A stretch of DNA of 22,390 bases from a virus: positions 1 through 22,390 of the IMG/VR virus record IMGVR_UViG_3300023119_001112; one strand, given 5' to 3'. How positions within the stretch are numbered: position 1 is the first letter of the stretch; the number at the start of each line of letters is the position of its first letter. The translations under genes were made by a program, and so were the position numbers. The notes beneath the pieces are model-generated. The model was not told the DNA's origin and made no database searches. It saw nothing but the letters and a program-made list of their open reading frames with translations. Below, in pieces: positions 14,390-20,785 of this stretch.

Positions 14390-15375
14390 TTTTTAGCTCT
14401 CAATCTAATTTTAAGTGGAGATTCATCAGCCTGTGTAGCAATACTATGTAGTGTATATAATCGACCATAACGTTGCACAGCATCACCGATATCGTTTATA
14501 TCTTCTGCCCATTCAGGCATACTTACACTGTAACCTAACTCGATAGCACGTTCAACAAGTTTACTACCAGCTTTGTCTCTGTCAGGAACAACAATAATTT
14601 GCTTCTGTAATCTATTTAGTAGCATAGCTTGTTGGTCTGATATTTCTGAGCCGCCTAGTGCGCATCCTTCTACGTGTAGTGCATCTATTTGTCCTTCACA
14701 CACGATAGCAAATACTTTAGTGTGTCGTTGCTCATCTAAGTTAAACACATATCCAGGTTGCACCTCTGTGAGATATTTAGGCTTCTTGTCTGGTGTGATA
14801 GCACGAGCAGTCCAACCTACTATTCTACCTTCATAGTAGAAGGGAATAATAAGTCTATCACGATAACCTAAACTAGGGCTCCAATGATAGTCAATGTCAT
14901 CTATACGTAGATTGCGTTCAAGCATATACTGGAACACATTTACCATACGCTCTGGTATAGTGCCTACTTCTGCCCATTGATGGTCTGCAAGTCTAACAGC
15001 ATCATCTGGCAACGGTACAGTGTTGAACGTAGGCAATTCCGCTATGCGTGTTTGTGCTTGTACACCTTCGTTCTCTCTCATCACTTCAAGTGCCACCTTG
15101 TTGATTACATCGTCAGGCGCTCCGGTCCATTGTAGGAGCCTTCGCATCTTGTGTGAAAAGTTTCTGCCTGGCTGCCAGGATGCTTTAAATCCGCAGTTAA
15201 AACAATGATAACTAACTCCTCCATCTGAGTTAGATATAAGTCCACCGCGTCCTCGAGTGTCTGCTGTGTGTCCGTTATGATGACAACACGGCGCATTAAA
15301 TGATAACCAGCCACTAGGAGTTGATTTCCTCTTAGCAGGTAAGTATGTCAGAACTGTATCGTTTACTACACTCAT
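14377..15375 (-). CDS. gp61: DNA primase, T4 gp61-like, 332 aa
   Basis: The enzyme makes RNA primers at the replication fork and should partner the gp41-type helicase encoded just downstream. An N-terminal zinc-binding domain is visible: Cys30, Cys31 and nearby histidines, then Cys58-x2-Cys61 in YHCFNCGFKA. The TOPRIM catalytic region has Glu227 in VCEGQIDALH, Asp265-x-Asp267 in VVPDRDKAGSK and a third acidic site in WAEDINDIGDAV (289-300). Length is close to T4 gp61 (about 340). The ATG at 15375 lies six bases after a perfect TATAAT box, so a leaderless message is expected. The gene heads an operon running through the 40-residue protein, DUF2061, carbamoyltransferase and oxygenase. Confidence 0.93.
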   Translation of the reverse strand: MSVVNDTVLTYLPAKRKSTPSGWLSFNAPCCHHNGHTADTRGRGGLISNSDGGVSYHCFNCGFKASWQPGRNFSHKMRRLLQWTGAPDDVINKVALEVMRENEGVQAQTRIAELPTFNTVPLPDDAVRLADHQWAEVGTIPERMVNVFQYMLERNLRIDDIDYHWSPSLGYRDRLIIPFYYEGRIVGWTARAITPDKKPKYLTEVQPGYVFNLDEQRHTKVFAIVCEGQIDALHVEGCALGGSEISDQQAMLLNRLQKQIIVVPDRDKAGSKLVERAIELGYSVSMPEWAEDINDIGDAVQRYGRLYTLHSIATQADESPLKIRLRAKKWFT

Positions 15376-15381
15376 ACTATT

Positions 15382-15410
15382 ATTATAGTATCGTTATGTA
15401 GTTGTGTCAA
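15382..15410 (-). promoter_or_regulatory. Perfect sigma70 promoter of the primase operon
   Basis: On the minus strand TTGACA (15410-15405), a 17-base spacer and TATAAT (15387-15382) are exact matches to the consensus. The ATG at 15375 follows after six bases, which places the expected transcript start on the ATG. There is no Shine-Dalgarno site. The architecture is identical to the helicase and TonB-receptor promoters. It drives an operon of five genes to 12119. Confidence 0.9.
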
Positions 15411-15436
15411 GTATTTTTTTTAATATATTAATCCGT

Positions 15437-15586
15437 ATGCAATACACCAAAGTTCTAAACCTAGCTTATAAAGAAGATAGTAAAGAACTGGAGATGCAAC
15501 AAGCACTCCTGGCAAAAACATGGGATGTCTTATTAAGTTTTTCATTAAAAGTACACCTTAAATCCTGCCTTCCAATTACGCCCTAA
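15437..15586 (+). CDS. Possible small protein, 49 aa
   Basis: The only open frame in the gap between the primase promoter and the TonB-receptor stop starts at an ATG at 15437. Its product begins MQYTKVLNLAYKEDSKELE and continues through MQQALLAKTWDVLLSFSLK. The first 36 residues look like a normal charged helical protein. The last 14 codons overlap the 3' end of the receptor gene antisense. A TATATT box (15424-15429) lies seven bases before the ATG with a poor -35 (TTGTGT), and no Shine-Dalgarno site is visible. It may be a small leaderless gene or only a chance frame. Confidence 0.35.
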   Translation: MQYTKVLNLAYKEDSKELEMQQALLAKTWDVLLSFSLKVHLKSCLPITP

Positions 15587-17287
15587 TTGACTGTAACCGT
15601 CAGGTCTTTCATAGTTCTTATCGTTTATATTATACAGTCCTGCAAATATTTCTATGTTGTCTTTTAAATGTTTTAATTCGGCATCATAGGTAATAACAGA
15701 ACTTTTATCAATAGTAGCAAATGTTTTGCTATCAATGTCTTTGTGTTTGCCGTAGTAATTTGCCTTTGTACTATATTCTATACCGTTTATAATTCTAGCT
15801 ACCTTTACATTGCTTGTAAGTTTAGGACGTCTTAATTTTTGTTCGCCATTTGATTTACGTGCATCTGTAAGGGCAACATTGCCTGTAATAAAATAATCAT
15901 TTATACTGTGAGCAACTGTTGTTTCTATACCTTTAGTATATGATTTATCTGCGTCATTAACATATGTTCCATCATATATAATTGCATTAGATTCTTGAGT
16001 TACAAACACTGCTGTATCGAATATATCATTATTATAGCCTAGTTCTAAGCCTATAGTATCTTCTTCTTTTAGATTTGGATTACCTGTAAATCCGTAGTTA
16101 TCTTGTCCATACATTTCGTATAGTGTAGGTACACGATAGCCTAGAGATACACTCCCTCTATAACCGTTTTTATGTAAGCCATATCTACCAGTAACTTTAT
16201 CACCAAAGCCGTCTATACTATCATATCTTATACCTGTTGATATTATAGCGTTGTCATAGGTTTGTATATTTGTATTCACAAACAATCCGTTTGTGTTTCT
16301 AGTTTTGTCAACACTGCTAGTATACGGAAACGCTCCTCTAATGTTAGTTAAGAAGTTTGCATCTACATTTTCGTGTTCTGCTCCTATCGTAACATCGGCT
16401 TTGTTATAATTTAATATATGCGAAACAAGAAACGTATTAGTATTACTTTTATAATTTCCTTCAAGCAATCCGTCTTTTGTGTATGTTCGATTGTGTTTTG
16501 AATTGTTATAAGCAAATCTACTGTTGTTTGTGTTTGCATCAAATTGCAAATTAGTCCAATGCCATTTGCCTACGTAATCTTTTGTATCACTTGTTCCGTC
16601 TAGATTAGAATTGTTTAATTCATTAATATAATTTAATCTATAGTTTGCGTTGTCGCCGTAGTACAAAAAGTTTAAGTTGTAATTTGTACTATCATACGGG
16701 TCAGTTTCAGTGCCGCCCGGATATACACTTATGCCATCTGTTGCTTCTTGCTCTACATTAATTGTATATGATAATCTATCACTTATGTCAGATACTTGTA
16801 TTTTCTGTTTGTTTGTATTATTAGATCCTACACTCAAAGTTGCGTAGGATTCGTGCGATACGTCTGATAATAGATTTATAACTCCTCCCGAAGCATTTGC
16901 TCCGTACACACTGCTCATAGGACCTTTTATAATTTCTACAGAACTTATGCCTGTAAAATTATGCTGGCCAATGTCGTCTGTTCCTGTAGGACTAGAATGA
17001 TCCTTAATAGGTATACCGTTAAGAGTAATTAAATTTTGATCACTATCAGCGCCTCTAATATATAATGAACTTACTTGTCCTTTAGGACCGCTAGTTACAA
17101 TATCTAAATTTACCACATCTTTAATATCTTCTGCTTCTACAAACTCTTGTGTGTAAGTAAAAGGTGCTAGATAAGATGGTGTTCTTTCTGCATATATCCA
17201 AACTTCTAACGGTTCAGATTTTATAGTAGTCGTAAAAAAAGCCGCAACAAAAGTTGCGACTATAGTCAGTATTATTTTATTATTCAT
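15545..17287 (-). CDS. TonB-dependent outer-membrane receptor, 580 aa
   Basis: This is a complete receptor of the BtuB/CirA type, which imports scarce ligands such as cobalamin or metal chelates across the outer membrane using TonB energy. A signal peptide (MNNKIILTIVATFVAAFFTT, cleavage near Ser24-Glu25) is followed by a TonB-box-like EPLEVWIYAER (25-35). The plug domain carries LYIRGADSDQNLITLNGIPI (75-94) and VEIIKGPMSSVYGANASGG (117-135). A beta-barrel follows with the usual PTLYEMYG...GNPNLKEEDTIGLELGY segment. The chain ends in phenylalanine (KAGFKVYF), the standard outer-membrane insertion signal. Length is close to E. coli BtuB (614). There is no frameshift. The ATG lies six bases after a perfect promoter -10 box. 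A phage structural gene precedes it directly, so it appears truly phage-borne. Its ligand cannot be read from sequence. Confidence 0.95.
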   Translation of the reverse strand: MNNKIILTIVATFVAAFFTTTIKSEPLEVWIYAERTPSYLAPFTYTQEFVEAEDIKDVVNLDIVTSGPKGQVSSLYIRGADSDQNLITLNGIPIKDHSSPTGTDDIGQHNFTGISSVEIIKGPMSSVYGANASGGVINLLSDVSHESYATLSVGSNNTNKQKIQVSDISDRLSYTINVEQEATDGISVYPGGTETDPYDSTNYNLNFLYYGDNANYRLNYINELNNSNLDGTSDTKDYVGKWHWTNLQFDANTNNSRFAYNNSKHNRTYTKDGLLEGNYKSNTNTFLVSHILNYNKADVTIGAEHENVDANFLTNIRGAFPYTSSVDKTRNTNGLFVNTNIQTYDNAIISTGIRYDSIDGFGDKVTGRYGLHKNGYRGSVSLGYRVPTLYEMYGQDNYGFTGNPNLKEEDTIGLELGYNNDIFDTAVFVTQESNAIIYDGTYVNDADKSYTKGIETTVAHSINDYFITGNVALTDARKSNGEQKLRRPKLTSNVKVARIINGIEYSTKANYYGKHKDIDSKTFATIDKSSVITYDAELKHLKDNIEIFAGLYNINDKNYERPDGYSQLGRNWKAGFKVYF

Positions 17288-17293
17288 ATCACT

Positions 17294-17322
17294 ATTATAT
17301 AGTAATATTGTTACGTTGTCAA
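17294..17322 (-). promoter_or_regulatory. Perfect sigma70 promoter of the TonB receptor
   Basis: On the minus strand TTGACA (17322-17317), a 17-base spacer and TATAAT (17299-17294) are followed by six bases and the ATG at 17287. TTGACA begins immediately after the TAG stop of the preceding virion gene at 17323. The 35-base gap is thus fully occupied, exactly as at the helicase gene. No ribosome-binding site is present. Confidence 0.92.
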
Positions 17323-18090
17323 CTAGTTTCTGACTAGTATTTTTGTAATTTTATCTGTAGGATCTGTTTCTGTATAAAATCTCAAATAACTATATACACC
17401 GTGGAAGTTTACAGATTTAGGTTCTGTTTCTGTTCCATCAAAGTTAACAGTTACAACATTTGCCCAGCTAGTCTGATTAGTAACTTGATTTTCTAAAGTA
17501 GCTTGTATTACAATATCTCCTGCATAGCTATTAGTATAGAATGCTACTGTATGTAATGCTTCATTTCCGTTAATACCCGGTTCAGCTGTTACTGGTCCTA
17601 TTTCCCAAGCACTATCATCTACTACTGAAACTGTAGACACTTCTTTTTCTTTAACCGGACCTGGCATTGCTTCGTCACTAACAAAAATAGTTCCGTTCAT
17701 TCCAAAATGTTCGTCAGTATATGTTAAAACTGATTCGGAATTATCATTAACTAGATGTACATTATAACTAAAATATTGTTGTTTAAAGTTTAATAAATCA
17801 TTTTGTGTAACAGTAACCTTTACTAATCCTTTTGTAGCATTTACATTAGTGCCGTCGTGTTCTATAACTAATCTTTTATTTTCGTCAAACGCTTGAAATT
17901 TTGTTGTATAATTTGTTAAATCTATCGGCTTTTGATCTGCATTTAAAACTTTAAATTCTAACACATTATCAATGCCTTTATATACGTTTATATTTTTTTG
18001 ATACACTGGTCTATACTCCGTAACGAAACCTGCTTCATTAGCTAGAACTATCGATCTATTTGAGACTAAATATCTAGGTATTAATTGCAT
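17323..18090 (-). CDS. Virion structural protein of T4-like marine phages, 255 aa
   Basis: I chose the ATG at 18090 (MQLIPRYLVSNRSIVLANEAG) over the upstream start at 18144. The extra residues would run across the divergent 18111 gene start and promoter, and MQLIP is the kind of N-terminus I associate with this family. The N-terminal half has VYQKNINVYKGIDNVLEFKVLNADQKPIDLTNYTTKFQAFDE, a beta-rich segment resembling attachment domains of phage tail proteins. It runs to VTVTQNDLLNFKQQYFSYNVHLV. The C-terminal half (about 170-255) is a second beta domain with VAFYTNSYAGDIVIQATLE and SVNFHGVYSYLRFYT. There is no signal peptide. The precise virion location is unknown. A GATAAATAC element lies three bases before the ATG. 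Confidence 0.8.
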   Translation of the reverse strand: MQLIPRYLVSNRSIVLANEAGFVTEYRPVYQKNINVYKGIDNVLEFKVLNADQKPIDLTNYTTKFQAFDENKRLVIEHDGTNVNATKGLVKVTVTQNDLLNFKQQYFSYNVHLVNDNSESVLTYTDEHFGMNGTIFVSDEAMPGPVKEKEVSTVSVVDDSAWEIGPVTAEPGINGNEALHTVAFYTNSYAGDIVIQATLENQVTNQTSWANVVTVNFDGTETEPKSVNFHGVYSYLRFYTETDPTDKITKILVRN

Positions 18091-18102
18091 ACAGTATTTA
18101 TC
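18091..18102 (-). promoter_or_regulatory. Late-type promoter or start element of the 18090 gene
   Basis: On the minus strand GATAAATAC (18102-18094) is followed by TGT and the ATG at 18090. GATAAATACTGTA matches the T4 late consensus TATAAATACTATT in 10 of 13 positions. It is the best late-promoter match among the three TAAATAC-NGT-ATG sites. Transcription would start at about the ATG, and no Shine-Dalgarno site is present. Confidence 0.6.
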
Positions 18103-18110
18103 GGAAAACC

Positions 18111-18482
18111 ATGTTAACAAAGGATATACAAGAAAACTTTCCATTTATTAGTGTTGTTACCTACGGAGGTAACGAATACGTTGGTATTATAGCCAATCAA
18201 GATCAACATGTTACTACAATGTACGTTTTTACGGATTTAAAAACGGATGATCATAAAAGAATGTTTCTAGAAGCAGGCGAAGTATGGTGGTGGGAGTCAA
18301 ATCGAATGATACCTATCAATATCTTTTTAAGAAATGAAATGGAGTTTTTTCGATATTCATTAATAACAATGAATTCAAAAGATGTACGAGTAACAATAGG
18401 GCCTTGCGTTAATTTAAATAATTTAGCTGTAAAAAGAGTTAAACGCAAAAACGTGCAGCTAGTAAAAACGCCAAAAAATTAA
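18111..18482 (+). CDS. Conserved phage protein of unknown function, 123 aa
   Basis: The product starts MLTKDIQENFPFISVVTYGGNEYVGIIANQ and looks like a small beta-barrel. A motif GEVWWWESNRMIPINIFL lies near residues 60-77, and the tail is basic (KRVKRKNVQLVKTPKN). I recall close relatives with the same WWWESNR-x-IPIN motif in T4-like marine phages, without a known function. The SH3-like strand pattern and basic end would suit nucleic-acid binding, but this is inference. The ATG is only 20 bases from the divergent 18090 start, with a weak GGAAAA site. Its stop abuts that of the convergent 18483-19199 gene, with no space for a terminator. Confidence 0.85.
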   Translation: MLTKDIQENFPFISVVTYGGNEYVGIIANQDQHVTTMYVFTDLKTDDHKRMFLEAGEVWWWESNRMIPINIFLRNEMEFFRYSLITMNSKDVRVTIGPCVNLNNLAVKRVKRKNVQLVKTPKN

Positions 18483-19199
18483 TTATTTGTATCTTTTAAC
18501 GTACAACTCGGAACGATATCTGTTTCTATCACCGTTAAATAAACTGTCTGCTAAAAACTCTTTAACTTTATTTAATTTACTTGCAAAGTTGCCAACAGCC
18601 AATTTCATTTTATAATCTTCTCTTTTAAACGGAATAACTTGTACTAATGGCATTCCTTTTGGTAAAGTAATTTCAGTATTTACAGGTGCAGTAAAAAATG
18701 TGTTCACATGTGCTTCATGGTATCCGTCTGTTTCAACTATGCCGTTCATTGTTCTAAGATTAGGGTGTGTATGAAAATAAGGATTTACTAACATACAACT
18801 ATACCCTTTAGGAGTTACAATGCTCCACGGGTTTATAAACTTAACACTTCCTTTAAAAGAATCTTTATCAAACGGATACTCAGACATTTGTGCATCTGCG
18901 TGTAATTGTATTCCTCCAAAATGTTGTGCTGCTCTAGGAGGAAACATCCATCCTAATTGATCTTCGTTTCTTAGTAGTTTAAAATCACACCATAACGGAA
19001 TTATGTATCCCATACTTAAGATATCTAATGCAGCTGGACATTTTCTTATTGTAGACGAAGTAGGAGAATCATCATCAGCATCAGATAGTACAGGAGGCTG
19101 TCTTTTAAACCATTCGGGCCAAAACTTATGTGCAGGCAGCGGCGGCGCTGTATCTAATAGTTCTTCTAAATGTGTATAAAATTTTACTTCAGTTGCCAT
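18483..19199 (-). CDS. Conserved phage protein of unknown function, 238 aa
   Basis: This is the last gene of the right-hand minus-strand operon. The product has a proline-rich N-terminal part (PPLPAHKFWPEWFKRQPPVL). The central segment SVKFINPWSIVTPKGYSCMLVNPYFH lies near residues 117-142. A TMNGIVETDGYHEAHVNTFF stretch and an ITLPKGMPLVQVIPFKRE motif follow. This pattern resembles a widespread uncharacterised family found in phages and bacteria, possibly the one catalogued as DUF6065, which I could not check. It looks like a single cupin-like beta domain, with no membrane segment. Its start overlaps the end of the DnaE-like gene by 11 bases, so translation is coupled. No enzymatic motif can be asserted. 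Confidence 0.85.
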   Translation of the reverse strand: MATEVKFYTHLEELLDTAPPLPAHKFWPEWFKRQPPVLSDADDDSPTSSTIRKCPAALDILSMGYIIPLWCDFKLLRNEDQLGWMFPPRAAQHFGGIQLHADAQMSEYPFDKDSFKGSVKFINPWSIVTPKGYSCMLVNPYFHTHPNLRTMNGIVETDGYHEAHVNTFFTAPVNTEITLPKGMPLVQVIPFKREDYKMKLAVGNFASKLNKVKEFLADSLFNGDRNRYRSELYVKRYK

Positions 19200-19752
19200 T
19201 TAATTTCTCACACAATAAATTCATATGCACTACAACAGCCATCGCATAACTTATTGCGTGTGCTTTCTTAAAATAATACTCGTCATTCTCTGGCTTCGTC
19301 CAAACTTCCTTCATTATCTCCGTCCATGTCTTCCCAATCAAATGTCTCTTCGCTGGTCGTATCATAGCAAGGACGGCAGCTAATTGTTCCACGGAAGTAG
19401 GGCAAGTCTGTTTCAGTACATCCGTATGCCCGTTTAAATGAAATAACTGATCCACAAACTCTTCGTGTTGTAGTAGTTTCCATATAGGTTCTTTCTCCAT
19501 AAGTGTAGTTAAATGCTTGTCGTCTTTTACATCTTTGTATATACTAACATTCAAAAAGTCAAGTTTAAAGTAGCCTCTATCTTCTGCTGTTTTGTAGTCA
19601 ATAGTAGATAAGTTATCCACAGGGTTATGAGGAATCTCAGTAACATAGACACCAGTGTTGTGTTTCTTTTCACTGTCAAGTTTAGCAACACGGTGTTGTA
19701 TCTTCGACAACACTATGTCTCTATCTGCAAAGTCTATATCAATATCTGGCAT
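19189..19752 (-). CDS. Miniature DnaE-like (C-family polymerase) protein, 187 aa
   Basis: The sequence resembles a collapsed DNA polymerase III alpha palm region. PDIDIDFADRD (2-12) matches the PDFDVDF motif that carries two catalytic aspartates in DnaE. SEKKHNTGVYV near residue 27-37 matches the KHAGGVV segment. YFKLDFLNVSIYKDV (about 61-75) matches the KFDFLGLRTLT segment with the third aspartate. LFHLNGHTDVLKQTCPTSVEQLAAVLAMIRPAK matches the FQLESxGM...ALxRPG region. FKKAHAISYAMAVVVHMNLL matches FNKSHxxxYALVSYQ. DnaE is about 1160 residues, so fingers, PHP, tau-binding and OB parts are absent. T4-like phages normally replicate with a B-family polymerase; this could be a degenerate or accessory polymerase. 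Activity is unknown. The ATG overlaps the preceding stop as TAATG. Confidence 0.8.
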   Translation of the reverse strand: MPDIDIDFADRDIVLSKIQHRVAKLDSEKKHNTGVYVTEIPHNPVDNLSTIDYKTAEDRGYFKLDFLNVSIYKDVKDDKHLTTLMEKEPIWKLLQHEEFVDQLFHLNGHTDVLKQTCPTSVEQLAAVLAMIRPAKRHLIGKTWTEIMKEVWTKPENDEYYFKKAHAISYAMAVVVHMNLLCEKLNGN

Positions 19753-20162
19753 TAAAGTTTGCCTTCCTCTCTTAGTTTAGCTCTAATTTGTGTTGCACTA
19801 ATATTATGGATTTCTTCTCCTAAATCGTGTTGTGTAAATGTATAACCTACGCCACGTCCATAACTGATGTCTACAATATTAGGAACTTTCATTATAACAT
19901 ATTCGTTACCATATATAAAGCCTGCTTCTGCTAATCCCATCTCAATATTGTTATAAACTTCTTCAAAATCAAATGGATTATCGTCTTGTGCAACTGTACG
20001 TCCAGCGCCTGCATCTTGTCCTATAATACCACCTACATCGCGAATCATAATACACACTTGTCCTGTTTCGAGCAATGCTTTCTTAAACAATGCTGTGTGG
20101 CCATCATGCCACGGTTGCCAACGTCCTAACATCTGTGCTGTCGGCTTTTTCCAATCAAACAT
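19752..20162 (-). CDS. HIGH-type nucleotidyltransferase, 136 aa
   Basis: The protein belongs to the HIGH-motif nucleotidyltransferase superfamily, which attaches AMP or CMP to a phosphate group. GRWQPWHDGHTALFKKAL carries the nucleotide-binding HxGH-like motif, and ISATQIRAKLREEGKL near the C-terminus is the matching ISxTxIR motif. NMN adenylyltransferase, phosphoglycerol or phosphopantetheine-type transferases and ATP-sulfurylase-like enzymes all share these features, so the substrate is uncertain. I chose the ATG at 20162 because GGAG lies six bases upstream (20172-20169); the ATG at 20174 would lose that site. It follows APS-kinase-like and DUF2061 genes with overlap, which hints at a sulfate or sugar-activation role. 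Confidence 0.85.
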   Translation of the reverse strand: MFDWKKPTAQMLGRWQPWHDGHTALFKKALLETGQVCIMIRDVGGIIGQDAGAGRTVAQDDNPFDFEEVYNNIEMGLAEAGFIYGNEYVIMKVPNIVDISYGRGVGYTFTQHDLGEEIHNISATQIRAKLREEGKL

Positions 20163-20364
20163 CTTTAACTCCATATTTTATATGTTTGTACCAAACTCGT
20201 TCGTGTATATAATACAAAACAAATTTAATAATTAGATCAGCTACGAAAACAGCCCCAACTGCTTTCGGAGGTAATCCAAATGCGTATGCAATTATTGCAG
20301 TCACTATACTTGCAATAATGCGCCAAGTTATTGCCTTGGCTAAGTGTCTACTCTTTGTTACCAT
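20155..20364 (-). CDS. DUF2061 membrane protein, 69 aa
   Basis: The sequence SRHLAKAITWRIIASIVTAIIAYAFG...KAVGAVFVADLIIKFVLYYIHERVWYK is a clear DUF2061 member: a TWRIIA helix, a second hydrophobic helix, and the terminal YYIHERVW signature. It should be a small inner-membrane protein with two membrane segments (about 13-29 and 36-52). I chose the ATG at 20364 over the in-frame TTG at 20388; GGTGG lies just upstream. DUF2061 is known to occur near or fused to adenylylsulfate kinases in bacteria, and here it overlaps the end of such a kinase gene. A divergent second copy is encoded at 14058-14270. The biochemical role is unknown. Confidence 0.9.
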   Translation of the reverse strand: MVTKSRHLAKAITWRIIASIVTAIIAYAFGLPPKAVGAVFVADLIIKFVLYYIHERVWYKHIKYGVKDV

Positions 20365-20785
20365 AGTCCACCATATACTTAGATACAATTTTTACAAGTT
20401 GCTCGTGTGTGTCATCAAACCATTCAGCAACGTGATAGTCGTATTGTCCTTTGTCCAAAGGAACATACATTGCATTAGTATCTTCAAACCTACCTTCTTT
20501 GATAGTGTCCATCCATACTACATAGTCAGCACCAAACTCGTCACGTGCTTGTGGAGTAGGAGCAACAAAATCTGCTACTGCAATCTTTCCCGCCTTTACT
20601 ACACCATCTGCTAGATGACGCATACGTTGAGCTTGTCTAATACGTCCTTCGGGTGTAAAATCCCAATCGTCGTATTCTTTTCTTACTGCATCTGCATTAA
20701 GATGTACTGCACCGATTAACTGTGCAAACGGAGCAGCTAAGGTGGTTTTTCCGCTTCCGGGTAAACCACATATTAGTATTTTCAT
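20348..20785 (-). CDS. Adenylylsulfate-kinase-like P-loop kinase, 145 aa
   Basis: The P-loop GLPGSGKT (7-14) is followed by HLNADAVRKEYDDWDFTPEGRIRQAQRMRHLADGVVKAG and ADFVAPTPQARDEFGADYVVWMDT. These match the order of CysC motifs: DGDxxR, the F-x-x-x-(D/E)-R segment, the alanine-rich helix and the SPxxxxR segment. A typical APS kinase phosphorylates adenylylsulfate to PAPS, the sulfate donor. GRFEDTNAMYVPL near residue 98 occupies the usual lid position. At 145 residues it is shorter than CysC (about 200). It could instead phosphorylate another small substrate. The start overlaps the preceding gene as ATGA, and the end overlaps the DUF2061 gene. Confidence 0.8.
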   Translation of the reverse strand: MKILICGLPGSGKTTLAAPFAQLIGAVHLNADAVRKEYDDWDFTPEGRIRQAQRMRHLADGVVKAGKIAVADFVAPTPQARDEFGADYVVWMDTIKEGRFEDTNAMYVPLDKGQYDYHVAEWFDDTHEQLVKIVSKYMVDYGNKE

